Source of the DNA: Prevotella sp.
Lineage (GTDB): Bacteria; Bacteroidota; Bacteroidia; Bacteroidales; Bacteroidaceae
Assembly: GCA_017412705.1 (NCBI GenBank)
Contig: JAFPWS010000054.1
Location: 1 to 35,736, forward strand
Direction of reading: 5' to 3'
Length of the DNA: 35,736 bases
A model generated the notes under the pieces. The model did not search any database and was not told the DNA's origin. It saw nothing but the letters and a program-made list of their open reading frames with translations. This document shows, piece by piece, positions 14,960 to 26,954 of this stretch (within the stretch, counting starts at the first letter, position 1; every line of letters starts with the position of its first letter). The position numbers and the translations under genes were made by a program.

Positions 14960-16597
14960 ATGGAAAAAAGTGCATTGCAAATGGCCCGCGCAGCCTATCA
15001 GCCAAAGTTGCCGAAGGCGCTTCAGGGGGCTGTGAAAGTGAAAGAAGGTGCTGCTACGCAGAGTGTAGGTGACCAGGAAGAAATCAAAAAGCTCTTCCCC
15101 AATACCTATGGCATGCCGGTAGTTGAGTTCGAACCCGCTACAGAGAGCAACACCAAGAAGATGAACGTAGGTATTATCCTTTCCGGTGGTCAGGCTCCTG
15201 GTGGTCACAACGTGATTACCGGTTTGTTCGACCAAGTAAAGAAGCTGAATCCTGAGAACCGTCTCTATGGATTTATTCTGGGTCCTGGCGGTTTGGTAGA
15301 CCATGACTATATGGAGCTGACCAAGGATATCATCGACGAATATCGTAATACAGGCGGCTTCGATATGATTGGCTCTGGCCGTACCAAGCTGGAGAAGGTT
15401 GACCAGTTTGAGAAGGGTTTGGAGATTATCCGCGAGCTTGACATCAAGGCTATCGTGATTATCGGTGGTGACGACTCAAACACCAACGCTTGTGTGCTGG
15501 CAGAGTACTATGCTGCCAAGAACTATGGCGTACAGGTGATAGGTTGTCCCAAGACCATTGACGGTGACCTGAAGAATGAGCAGATTGAGACCTCGTTCGG
15601 TTTCGATACCGCTTGCAAGACTTACTCAGAGCTGATTGGCAACATTGAGCGTGACTGTAATTCTGCCCGCAAGTACTGGCACTTCATCAAGGTGATGGGT
15701 CGCTCGGCTTCTCATATAGCCTTGGAGTGCGCCCTGCAGACTCAGCCTAACATCTGCCTCGTCAGCGAGGAGGTTGAGGCTAAGGGACAGAGCCTCGATG
15801 AGATTGTGACTTATATTGCTGAAGCTGTGGCCAGGCGAGCTGCCGATGGCAACAACTACGGTACCGTCATCATTCCTGAGGGTCTGATTGAGTTCATTCC
15901 TGCTATTAAGAAGCTCATTGCCCAGCTGAATGACGTGCTGGCTCTGCCTGAGGTGAAGGAGATGGGTCGTGAGGAGCAGATTGACTTTGCCAAGGCCCAC
16001 TTGACACCGGAGAATCTGGCAGTATTCAACTCTCTGCCAACCGGCGTGGCCCGTCAGCTGGCCTTGGATCGTGACCCCCACGGAAACGTTCAGGTATCGC
16101 TCATCGAGACTGAGAAGCTGCTGTCTACCATGGTGGCACAGAAGCTGGAGCGCATGAAGAAGGCAGGTACCTTCAAGGGTAAGTTTGCCGCTCTGCACCA
16201 TTTCTTCGGCTATGAGGGACGTTGCGCTGCTCCTTCCAACTATGACGCCGACTACTGCTACGCTCTGGGTACCAGTGCTGCACAGCTCATTGCCAACGGC
16301 AAGACCGGCTATATGGCTATCGTGAAGAATACTACTGCTCCTGCTGACCAGTGGATTGCCGGTGGTGTGCCCATCACGATGATGATGAACATGGAGAAGC
16401 GTGCCGGTGAGATGAAGCCCGTTATCCGCAAGGCGCTTGTTGAGCTCGACGGTGCTCCCTTCAAGGAGTTTGCTGCTCATCGCGACGAGTGGGCTCGCAA
16501 GACCGCTTACGTCTATCCTGGTCCAATCCAGTACTGGGGACCCTCAGAGGTATGCGACCAGCCTACGAAGACCCTCGCTCTCGAGCAGGCTAAGTAA
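14960..16597 (+). CDS. pfp: Diphosphate--fructose-6-phosphate 1-phosphotransferase
   Basis: A 545-residue enzyme of the long PPi-dependent phosphofructokinase clade, which reversibly phosphorylates fructose 6-phosphate with pyrophosphate in glycolysis. The phosphate-binding loop is [12 protein letters not shown] (about residues 73-84). GGDDSN at 169-174 has Asp where ATP-dependent enzymes have Gly, the accepted marker of PPi use. PKTIDGDL at 197-204 carries the catalytic base and SFGFDTA follows. Length and the extended C-terminal half match bacterial and plant-type PFP. Replacement of ATP-PFK by PFP is common in Prevotella and relatives. Its stop codon overlaps the start of the GH25 gene. 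Confidence 0.95.
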   Translation: MEKSALQMARAAYQPKLPKALQGAVKVKEGAATQSVGDQEEIKKLFPNTYGMPVVEFEPATESNTKKMNVGIILSGGQAPGGHNVITGLFDQVKKLNPENRLYGFILGPGGLVDHDYMELTKDIIDEYRNTGGFDMIGSGRTKLEKVDQFEKGLEIIRELDIKAIVIIGGDDSNTNACVLAEYYAAKNYGVQVIGCPKTIDGDLKNEQIETSFGFDTACKTYSELIGNIERDCNSARKYWHFIKVMGRSASHIALECALQTQPNICLVSEEVEAKGQSLDEIVTYIAEAVARRAADGNNYGTVIIPEGLIEFIPAIKKLIAQLNDVLALPEVKEMGREEQIDFAKAHLTPENLAVFNSLPTGVARQLALDRDPHGNVQVSLIETEKLLSTMVAQKLERMKKAGTFKGKFAALHHFFGYEGRCAAPSNYDADYCYALGTSAAQLIANGKTGYMAIVKNTTAPADQWIAGGVPITMMMNMEKRAGEMKPVIRKALVELDGAPFKEFAAHRDEWARKTAYVYPGPIQYWGPSEVCDQPTKTLALEQAK

Positions 16598-17490
16598 TGC
16601 CTCAGCGCAAGACGACACATACTCATAAGACATCCGGACGCCGTACTTCCAGCATTGTGCGGAAAAAGCGTCCGAATGTCTTTATTCGTCTTCTCCAACA
16701 CTTTCCAAGTTGGGCGTGGTGGTTAGGAGGAGCAGCAATCCTTGCTGCATACATCTATTTCTTCTACTACTTCTTCATTGGCCCCTTTGGCTTCCGTTTC
16801 CGGGCGCTCTATGGCGACATCAGCTATCCTGAGGGCTACGAAATCCATGGTATAGACATCAGTCACCACCAGGGAGAGATTGACTGGCAGGAACTGAAGG
16901 ATAACGGATTGATAGATAAGTTTCCCATCCGCTTTATTATGATTAAGGCTACAGAGGGAGCTACCAAAGTCGATGAGAACTTTATTGACAATTTCTATCA
17001 ATCCCGCGAATATGGCTTTACCCGTGGCGCCTACCATTTCTATAGTGTCCATTCGCCGGCTAAGGAACAGGCCGAGTTCTTCATCAAGAACGTGAAATTG
17101 GAAAATGGCGACCTGCCGCCAGTCCTTGATGTGGAGCACAAGCCGAAGAACCAGACGGACGAAGAATTCAAGGAAAGCATCCAGCTGTGGCTGAACATGG
17201 TGGAGTTCCATTATGGCATCAAGCCTATTATCTATACGTACTATAAGTTTAAGATGAAGTACTTAAACGACTCAGTATTTGATGATTATCCATATTGGAT
17301 AGCCCACTACTATGTGGAAAAGGTAGAGTACAAGGGGAAATGGAAGTTCTGGCAGCATACTGATGTGGGTAAGTTGCCAGGAATCAAAGGTAATGTAGAC
17401 TTCGATATCTATAACGGCTCTTTCTACGACTTGCGAAAGATGACCCTTGGAGCCAGAGAGCAGATAGGTGAAGAGGCCTACTCAGACTAA
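16597..17490 (+). CDS. Membrane-anchored GH25 lysozyme
   Basis: A 297-residue protein. A basic N-terminus (about 30 residues rich in K, R, T) precedes one membrane span at 38-62, then a short linker and a glycoside hydrolase 25 domain from about 82 to the end. Visible active-site motifs are GIDISHHQG (85-93, first Asp), FIMIKATEG, RGAYHFYS and PVLDVE (175-180, the Asp/Glu pair), plus WIAHYYVE and FWQHTD. GH25 enzymes cut the MurNAc-GlcNAc bond of peptidoglycan. The orientation places the catalytic domain in the periplasm. The ATG overlaps the pfp stop as TAATG, so translation is probably coupled, although the two functions are unrelated. Confidence 0.92.
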   Translation: MPQRKTTHTHKTSGRRTSSIVRKKRPNVFIRLLQHFPSWAWWLGGAAILAAYIYFFYYFFIGPFGFRFRALYGDISYPEGYEIHGIDISHHQGEIDWQELKDNGLIDKFPIRFIMIKATEGATKVDENFIDNFYQSREYGFTRGAYHFYSVHSPAKEQAEFFIKNVKLENGDLPPVLDVEHKPKNQTDEEFKESIQLWLNMVEFHYGIKPIIYTYYKFKMKYLNDSVFDDYPYWIAHYYVEKVEYKGKWKFWQHTDVGKLPGIKGNVDFDIYNGSFYDLRKMTLGAREQIGEEAYSD

Positions 17491-20544
<3,054 letters not shown>

Positions 20545-20568
20545 GATTTCGGAACCTCGGAGTTTCCT

Positions 20569-20633
20569 ACCGAGAAACGGTGGGTTACATGACGACAAAC
20601 TGGTAGTTTCTCGGTGGGAAACTACCAGTTTGT
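20569..20633. terminator. Convergent terminator region with alternative hairpins
   Basis: A perfect 16-bp stem (ACAAACTGGTAGTTTC at 20595-20610 with its complement at 20618-20633, loop TCGGTGG) lies between the convergent beta-galactosidase and MFS genes. A second stem pairs ACCGAGAAAC (20569-20578) with GTTTCTCGGT (20606-20615) and would compete with the first. T-rich stretches follow only loosely (about 20645-20672 on plus), so termination may not be purely intrinsic. Confidence 0.6.
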
Positions 20634-20673
20634 TGAGGGGGTGATATTTTCTTGTATCTTTTGAGGTTTTTTC

Positions 20674-22296
20674 CTACTCCTTGATGTTAGGTTCCTCAAG
20701 GCCGAGACCCTTCTTCTTGTCGACTACCTTCAGCAGGAAACCTAACAGCAGGGCAGCTACGCCGAGGCAGGCCAGCATAATCAGCGGAGCGGTGTAGTCG
20801 AGCTGTGTGGGGTCGGTAACGCCAGGGTTAGTGGCATCGAGCACCTTGCCAATGAGCAGGGGGAAGAGCCACAAGCCGATGTTCTGAATCCAGAAGATGA
20901 GCGCATAGGCCGATCCGATGACCTTGGCATCGACAAGCTTGGGTACTGAGGGCCACAGCGAGGCAGGGACCAGAGAGAACGATGAGCCAAGTATCAGGAT
21001 GGTGACATAGGCAATGACGATGCCGCCAACGGCAGACTCCTTGAACAGAGGCAGCACGAAGGCAAATGTCAGGTGACAGCCAATGAGCAGCAGCGAACCC
21101 AGCACGAGCATGGAGGCTGCCTTACCCTTGTGGTCGACATACGAGCCCAGAATTGGGGTGATGAGCACAGCTAACAGGGGGAATACGGCAAAGATGCTCT
21201 CTGCCGACTGGCGCATGTAGCCCATGTAGCAGTAGCAGATGAGTGACAGGATGCTTAAGCCCAGCAGACCATACTTCAAGTTGGCCTTCTTCTGGAAGTT
21301 AGAGGCAAAGCCTGTAGCAGCCACCACAAGCATGATGACATACTGGACTATGGTGACTGACGGACTGGCCCAGAACGAGTCTGCAGCAGGAGGTGTCAGC
21401 GACAGGTTGCATTGCAGCATGTTGACGGCATACTTCTGGAAGGGGAAGATAGCCGAATAGTACAGCACGCAGAGCAGGGCGACAATCCAAAAGCCTGCAT
21501 CGGTCAGAATCCTACCAATGTCCGACACCTTGAAGGGGTCGTCCTTCTCCTCAGCCTCACCGGTCTGTGCGTCCAACTTCTGGTCCATGACGAAGTAGAC
21601 GATGGTCATGATGAGAGCGATACACATCAGCACCACACCAAAGGCTACTGAACGGCTGACGCTGATGGCGCCACCCAAACGGGCAAAGAAGGGCGAGAAA
21701 ATCATACAGGTAGCCACACCCAGGCGGGCCAGAGCCATCTCTGAGCCCATGGCTAACGCCATCTCGCGGCCCTTGAACCACTTGACGATACCACGGCTGA
21801 CGGTAATACCTGCCATCTCGCAGCCACAGCCGAATATCATGAATCCGCAGGCAGCAAACTTAGCCGAGGCTGGCATGCCCGCGTAGAAAGGCGACACACC
21901 CAGCTCGTCAAAGACGGGAATGTAGTTCAGGTTGTTGTTAAACCATGCCTCCAGTCCGGTGCCCATAAACGACTCGCTGACGGCATACCACTTGATGATG
22001 GCACCTACCAGCATGATGGCTGCCGAAAGTACAGCGGTGAAACGAACACCCATCTTGTCGAGGATGATACCTGCGAAGATAAGAAAGAAGGCAAATACGT
22101 TAAGGAACACCTCTGAGCCCTGCATGGTGCCGAAGGCTGTAGAGTCCCATCCGCGGGTTTCCTGCATCAGGTCCTTGATGGGCGAGAGGATGTCCATGAA
22201 GATGTAGCTGCAGAACATGGCCAAAGCCAGCAGCAACAGGGCAGTCCAACGCATGGCTGCCGAATCTCTCAAAGTTTTTTGAATTGCTTGTGTCAT
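20674..22296 (-). CDS. MFS transporter
   Basis: About 540 residues with 12 or more hydrophobic spans. The loop after the second span reads LDKMGVRF, a typical MFS inter-helix motif, and a charged central loop (LDAQTGEAEEKDDPFKVSD) separates the two halves. The start at 22296 (MTQAIQKTLRDSAAM) is preferred to the in-frame ATG at 22335, because the latter lies inside the promoter -7 element. The C-terminus is cytoplasmic and basic (KVVDKKKGLGLEEPNIKE). It faces the beta-galactosidase gene across a terminator, which tempts one to call it a sugar transporter, but the substrate cannot be read from the sequence. Confidence 0.85.
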   Translation of the reverse strand: MTQAIQKTLRDSAAMRWTALLLLALAMFCSYIFMDILSPIKDLMQETRGWDSTAFGTMQGSEVFLNVFAFFLIFAGIILDKMGVRFTAVLSAAIMLVGAIIKWYAVSESFMGTGLEAWFNNNLNYIPVFDELGVSPFYAGMPASAKFAACGFMIFGCGCEMAGITVSRGIVKWFKGREMALAMGSEMALARLGVATCMIFSPFFARLGGAISVSRSVAFGVVLMCIALIMTIVYFVMDQKLDAQTGEAEEKDDPFKVSDIGRILTDAGFWIVALLCVLYYSAIFPFQKYAVNMLQCNLSLTPPAADSFWASPSVTIVQYVIMLVVAATGFASNFQKKANLKYGLLGLSILSLICYCYMGYMRQSAESIFAVFPLLAVLITPILGSYVDHKGKAASMLVLGSLLLIGCHLTFAFVLPLFKESAVGGIVIAYVTILILGSSFSLVPASLWPSVPKLVDAKVIGSAYALIFWIQNIGLWLFPLLIGKVLDATNPGVTDPTQLDYTAPLIMLACLGVAALLLGFLLKVVDKKKGLGLEEPNIKE

Positions 22297-22332
22297 TCCG
22301 TTATTTTTTTGTATTTTTATCAATTTGGGGGA

Positions 22333-22340
22333 CAAAGGTA
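22333..22340 (-). promoter_or_regulatory. -7 element for the MFS transporter gene
   Basis: TACCTTTG on the minus strand, 37 bases before the preferred start at 22296; it rules out the longer start. No TTTG is found at the -33 position. Confidence 0.55.
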
Positions 22341-22373
22341 CGAAAAAAAGTTGTAATAACGGGAATTTTTTCG

Positions 22374-22381
22374 TAAGTTTG
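22374..22381 (+). promoter_or_regulatory. -7 element for the sensor-type SpoIIE phosphatase gene
   Basis: TAAGTTTG, with TTG at 22351-22353 (spacer 20), followed 23 bases later by the ATG, which has GGAG at 22394-22397 as ribosome site. It diverges from the MFS promoter only 34 bases away. Confidence 0.6.
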
Positions 22382-22403
22382 CAACATCAAAACGGAGAAT
22401 CGT

Positions 22404-24644
22404 ATGAAATGGACGAAGATTGGTGACGTGATGAAGCTGTTCCCACACCTGAAGGGAGGCACTCGCAGTCTGCTGGTGATAGTGCTGGCGGCAATACTGT
22501 TGGAGATGATCTCTGCCATACAGTACTACTACTCTCGTGCGCTGCTGGAGAGGGAACTGGAGGCTCGTGTGCTGACGGAGTTGCAGGTGAAAGGCAACTC
22601 GCTGTTCAACACGCTGAACACTGCCGAGCTGAAGCTGCAGGAACACCTGTGGGACATCCGCGAACATTTGGACAATCCCGACTCGCTGTTCAGTGTCGTA
22701 CGACGTATGATAGTGAACAACCAGCACGTAGTGGGTAGCTGTCTGGCCTTCGTGCCCAACTACTACCCTGAGAAGGGCAGACTCTTCGAGCCTTATGCCT
22801 ATGAGGATGGCGACAGCATCATTATTGAGCAGCTGGGTATGGAGGGCAACCACGACTATACGAAACATCCCGCCTTCCAGCAGGCGCTGATAGACAAGAA
22901 GCCTTTCTGGAGCGACCCCTACGACTACAAGACCAAGGATGGTGTGCAGAAACTGACCACCTACTCATATACATTGGTGGATGCCAAAGACGAGTCTATT
23001 GCCGTGTGTGGCATGGATGTTTCATTGCTGTGGCTGGGTGACACGCTGAATGCCAAGCACTTCTACCCCTCGTCGTTCGACTTGTTTCTGACGAAAGACG
23101 GGCAGCTCATTGCTGGTCCCTCGGAAAGCGCAGTCAGCAAGAAGCGCATGGAGCAGGTGATAGCGCTGATTAACGACAGCACGGAGATGCGTGAGACGGT
23201 GAGCGATACAGAGGTGTCGGTAATAGAGTTCCACGACAAGACGATTGACGATGACGGCTACATCTATTATACTACCATGTCGAAGAAGCCCAACTGGCAG
23301 GTGGTGGTGGTGTGCTACGACGACGAGGTATATGGTGCGCTGAAGACGATGCGCCTATATATTGCCCTGCTGATGCTGGCTGGTTTCCTGCTGGTGGGGC
23401 TGATTATTAACCGCACGTTTACGAATATGATACGTTTGCAGCGTGCCGACATGGAAAAGGAGCGCATCAGCGGCGAGCTGCGCATTGCACAGAACATACA
23501 GATGTCGATGCTACCCAAGACTTTCCCGCCATATCCGGACCGTAAGGATATCGATGTCTACGGCTCACTGACTCCTGCCAAGGAGGTGGGTGGCGACCTG
23601 TTCGACTTCTATATTCGCGACGAGAAGCTCTTCTTCTGCATTGGCGACGTGAGTGGCAAGGGTGTGCCTGCCGCTATGGTGATGGCGCGTACCAACTCAC
23701 TATTCCGACTGGCGCTGTCGCACGACAGCAATCCTGCACGCATCATGCACATTCTGAACAAGGTGATGTGCCAGAACAATGAGTCGAACATGTTTATCAC
23801 CTTCTTCATCGGCGTGCTTGACCTGCCCACAGGACGACTGCGCTACTGTAACGCAGGCCACGACAAGCCTGTGGTGATAGGAGAGGAGGAGGTGGTTTTG
23901 CTCTCGGCTAATGCCCATCTGCCGCTTGCCGTCTTCCCCGATGTCAAGTACGAGGTGGAAGAGATGGTGCTGCCAAGGTTTACAACCCTTTTCCTGTATA
24001 CCGACGGCCTTACTGAGGCGATGGACAGCGAACGCCGGCAGTTCGGACTGCAGCGTGTGATGGAGGTGCTGCAGAAGGGAGCAGACCACGACAAGCAGCA
24101 TGACGAGGACTACTGCCATCGTCTGATAGCCCGTATGACAGAGCGGGTGAAGGGCTTTGTGAAGGATGCCGAACAAAGTGACGACCTGACCATGCTGGCC
24201 ATTCAGTATAAGCGTGTTGAGGTTGATACCATCCTGGACGAGACGCTGACGCTGAAGAACGATGTTCGTCAGGTGCCAAAGCTGGGTGAGTTTATCAAGG
24301 GTGTGATGGGACAGCTGGAAGTCGATTCAAAGCTGGCCGGCAAAATCAGACTGGCTGTCGAGGAGGCTGTCGTGAATGCGATGGAGTATGCCTATCCGTC
24401 CGGCCAGAATGGTGATGTGACGATCAGGGTGCAAGCCAACAGCCAGCGCATCAAATTCACTATCAGCGACGAAGGTGTACACTTCGACCCCACGGCAGCA
24501 ACCAAAGCCGACACGTCACTGTCGGCGGAGGATCGTCCCATTGGCGGACTGGGTATCATGCTGGTGCGCGAGCTGATGGACTCTATCAACTATGAACGCG
24601 AAGAGGGCAGGAATATCCTGACCCTCCGTAAGGTTTACAAGTAA
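22404..24644 (+). CDS. Membrane sensor SpoIIE phosphatase with fused HATPase (RsbW-like) domain
   Basis: A 746-residue protein. Membrane spans at about 21-40 and 318-336 enclose a periplasmic domain of roughly 275 residues that looks like a double Cache sensor (FVPNYYPEKGRLFEPYAYED, YDYKTKDGVQKLTTYS, AVCGMDVSLLWL). A short helical linker leads to a SpoIIE/PP2C domain (370-605) with the metal-binding residues GGDLFDF, GDVSGKG (414-420), YTDGLTEA (532-539) and SDDLTM (592-597). Residues 620-746 are a histidine-kinase-like ATPase of the RsbW/SpoIIAB kind with EEAVVNAMEYAY and GGLGIMLVRELMD. Both the kinase and phosphatase halves of a partner-switching module are thus under one sensor. The expected partner, a STAS protein, is not in the window. 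Confidence 0.92.
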   Translation: MKWTKIGDVMKLFPHLKGGTRSLLVIVLAAILLEMISAIQYYYSRALLERELEARVLTELQVKGNSLFNTLNTAELKLQEHLWDIREHLDNPDSLFSVVRRMIVNNQHVVGSCLAFVPNYYPEKGRLFEPYAYEDGDSIIIEQLGMEGNHDYTKHPAFQQALIDKKPFWSDPYDYKTKDGVQKLTTYSYTLVDAKDESIAVCGMDVSLLWLGDTLNAKHFYPSSFDLFLTKDGQLIAGPSESAVSKKRMEQVIALINDSTEMRETVSDTEVSVIEFHDKTIDDDGYIYYTTMSKKPNWQVVVVCYDDEVYGALKTMRLYIALLMLAGFLLVGLIINRTFTNMIRLQRADMEKERISGELRIAQNIQMSMLPKTFPPYPDRKDIDVYGSLTPAKEVGGDLFDFYIRDEKLFFCIGDVSGKGVPAAMVMARTNSLFRLALSHDSNPARIMHILNKVMCQNNESNMFITFFIGVLDLPTGRLRYCNAGHDKPVVIGEEEVVLLSANAHLPLAVFPDVKYEVEEMVLPRFTTLFLYTDGLTEAMDSERRQFGLQRVMEVLQKGADHDKQHDEDYCHRLIARMTERVKGFVKDAEQSDDLTMLAIQYKRVEVDTILDETLTLKNDVRQVPKLGEFIKGVMGQLEVDSKLAGKIRLAVEEAVVNAMEYAYPSGQNGDVTIRVQANSQRIKFTISDEGVHFDPTAATKADTSLSAEDRPIGGLGIMLVRELMDSINYEREEGRNILTLRKVYK

Positions 24645-24660
24645 CTATCAAGCAAAACAA

Positions 24661-26844
24661 CTACTTCTTCAACCAGCGGTCTAACCAGTCGAAAAAGGTG
24701 CGCTGCCAGAGGATGCCGTTCTGGGGCTTGAGCACCCAGTGATTCTCGTCGGGGAAGATGAGCAGCTCGGCAGGGATGCCACGCAGGCGGGCGGCATTGA
24801 AAGCGCCCATGCCCTGATTGTAGACGATGCGGTAGTCCTTCTCGCCATGAATACAGAGAATAGGAGTGTCCCATTGGTCCACAAAGCGGTGGGGCGAATT
24901 CTCGTAGGTCTTGGCAGCACGCTGGGTGCGGTTCTTGTTCCAATAGGCGTCGTCGTACTCCCAGTTAGAGAAGAACACCTCCTCGGTATCGGTGTACATC
25001 GACTCCAGGTTGAAGGCACCGTCGTGCGAGATGAAGGCCTTGAAACGCTTGTCGTGATGGCCTGCGAGGTAGTAGACGCTAAAGCCGCCAAACGAGGCAC
25101 CCACAGCACCCAGACGGTCTTTGTCGACGAAGGGCAGCTGCCGGGCGGCATAGTCAATGGCTGACAGGTAGTCCTGCATGCATTGACCCGTCCAGTCGCC
25201 AGAAATCTCTTCCTTCCACTCCTGTCCGAAGCCAGGCAGACCATGACGGTTGGGAGCCACCACGACATAGCCGTTGGCAGCCATCATCTGGAAATTCCAG
25301 CGGTAGCTCCAGAACTGCGAGACAGGACTCTGTGGACCACCCTCACAGAAGAGTAGGGTGGGATACTTCTTGCCTTCCTCGTAGTTGGCAGGCAGCATCA
25401 CCCATACAAGTTCCTGCTTGCCGTCGGTGGTAGGCACCCAGTACTGCTGCATCTTGCCGAAGGTCAGCTGGTCGAGGATGTGCTTGTTCTCAAATGAAAT
25501 CTGCTCTATCTTGGCTTTCGGCATTTCGCCCTTGGCTTTTGTCTGGGGTGTTACCATATAGATATCGGTGGGTGCTGAGAGACTCTGACGGGTGGCGAGG
25601 ATACGCTTGCCGTCGTTGGCCAACTGAAGTGAGGTCCAGTCGTCCCAGGTCTCTGTGAGCTGCTTTATCTCGCCCTTCCAGTTCATGCTGTACATGTTAC
25701 AGCAGCCATGCCAGACGCTGAGGAAGTAGAATACGGCTTGCTTGTCTTTCTCTGGAGCCCAGCAGAAGGCCTCTACGTCGCTCTTCCAGTCTACGTAGCG
25801 CTTCTGGCCGGTCTTCATGTCGTAGATGCACAGACGGTTCAGGTCTGCCTCATAGCCATCGCGTGCCATCGACTGCCATGCAATCTTGGTGCCGTCAGGC
25901 GAGAACTGGGGATTCTGGTCGTAGCCTGGGTTGGTAGCCTGTGTGTCGCTGTTGACGCTCTGGTCAGCCTTAGTGTGGCTGGGGTTGCACTTAGGGGCGA
26001 CATAGCCCTCAGGCTTACAGAGGTTCTTCGTCGCTTTGGTCTCTATATTATAAAGGTAGATGTCTGAGTCGGTAGAGGTGGCGTAGTCGGTACCCGTCTT
26101 CTTTCGGCAAGTATAGGCAATTGTTTTCGAGTCAGGACTCCATGCCAGCTGCTCAATGCCTCCAAAGGGTTCCATCGGACATTCGTAGGGCTCGCCCTTG
26201 AGGATGTCGGTACCATCATTGGCAACGGCAAAACCGTCGCCCACAGCAGCGACGAAGGGATGCTGGATGCTCTCCACGTAGTGGTCCCAGTGACGGTACA
26301 TCAAGTCTGTGACGCGTCGGCCTGTTGCCTTTGGCAGGTCGTCAGGGTTCTTCCGGATAATCTCATGGAAAGGCATAGACTGGACGATGATGACTTTCTG
26401 ACGGTCGGGCGAGAACTTAAAGCCTTCAACCTTGCCGTCAGTCTTGCTGAGCTGTCTGCGGTTGGTGCCGTCAGCATTCATGGCCCATATCTCTCCACCG
26501 GTAGTAAAGGCAATGGTCTCTGCATTCAGCCAGGTAGGGTCGGCCTCGTTCTTGCTGCTGGTTGTCAACTGGCGCTGGTTGGTGCCGTCACTATTCATCA
26601 CGCAGATGACCTGGTGACTCTTGTTCTGCTTGACGCTGTAGTAGCCAACCTGATAGACTACCAGACGTCCGTCTGGCGAGGCCTCGACAGTGCCGATGCG
26701 TCCCATGGCCCAAAGGGCTTCAGGGGTCATCATGCGACTTGTCAGTTTGATGTTCTGTTTTCCAATCACTTCTGTTTCCTGTGCATTAAGTGTAGTGCCT
26801 GCCGAGAGTAGCAGAGCGACTACCAGAGTCCGTATTTTTTTCAT
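24661..26844 (-). CDS. Secreted S9 family prolyl oligopeptidase
   Basis: A 727-residue exported serine peptidase, likely a dipeptidyl or acylaminoacyl peptidase. The start at 26844 gives a clean signal peptide (MKKIRTLVVALLLSAGTTLN, cut before QE); a longer in-frame start at 26886 lies upstream of the promoter -7 element. Residues about 40-450 hold PD40/beta-propeller blades (TNRRQLSK, FSPDRQKVI, WSPDSKTIAY, FSPDGTKIAW). The C-terminal alpha/beta hydrolase has the nucleophile in GASFGG (Ser584), Asp670 in HGEKDYRI and His702 in DENHWVL, a complete triad. The enzyme should trim oligopeptides in the periplasm. It is convergent with the SpoIIE gene, ending 16 bases from it, and divergent from the TPR-SpoIIE gene. 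Confidence 0.92.
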   Translation of the reverse strand: MKKIRTLVVALLLSAGTTLNAQETEVIGKQNIKLTSRMMTPEALWAMGRIGTVEASPDGRLVVYQVGYYSVKQNKSHQVICVMNSDGTNQRQLTTSSKNEADPTWLNAETIAFTTGGEIWAMNADGTNRRQLSKTDGKVEGFKFSPDRQKVIIVQSMPFHEIIRKNPDDLPKATGRRVTDLMYRHWDHYVESIQHPFVAAVGDGFAVANDGTDILKGEPYECPMEPFGGIEQLAWSPDSKTIAYTCRKKTGTDYATSTDSDIYLYNIETKATKNLCKPEGYVAPKCNPSHTKADQSVNSDTQATNPGYDQNPQFSPDGTKIAWQSMARDGYEADLNRLCIYDMKTGQKRYVDWKSDVEAFCWAPEKDKQAVFYFLSVWHGCCNMYSMNWKGEIKQLTETWDDWTSLQLANDGKRILATRQSLSAPTDIYMVTPQTKAKGEMPKAKIEQISFENKHILDQLTFGKMQQYWVPTTDGKQELVWVMLPANYEEGKKYPTLLFCEGGPQSPVSQFWSYRWNFQMMAANGYVVVAPNRHGLPGFGQEWKEEISGDWTGQCMQDYLSAIDYAARQLPFVDKDRLGAVGASFGGFSVYYLAGHHDKRFKAFISHDGAFNLESMYTDTEEVFFSNWEYDDAYWNKNRTQRAAKTYENSPHRFVDQWDTPILCIHGEKDYRIVYNQGMGAFNAARLRGIPAELLIFPDENHWVLKPQNGILWQRTFFDWLDRWLKK

Positions 26845-26863
26845 AATTGTGAATATTTGCAGG

Positions 26864-26871
26864 CAAAGGTA
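26864..26871 (-). promoter_or_regulatory. -7 element for the S9 peptidase gene
   Basis: TACCTTTG on the minus strand, 20 bases before the start at 26844. It fixes the start codon, since the longer frame would begin upstream of it. Confidence 0.55.
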
Positions 26872-26915
26872 CAAAAAAATTGGCAATTAGTCGTTTACAT
26901 TTCAGATTTATTTTG

Positions 26916-26923
26916 TACCTTTG
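26916..26923 (+). promoter_or_regulatory. -7 element for the TPR-SpoIIE gene
   Basis: TACCTTTG, with TTTA at 26894-26897 (spacer 18), 32 bases before the ATG at 26955. It is back to back with the S9 peptidase promoter. Confidence 0.55.
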
Positions 26924-26954
26924 CAACATGTATGTACCCGTTTGACAACGAATT

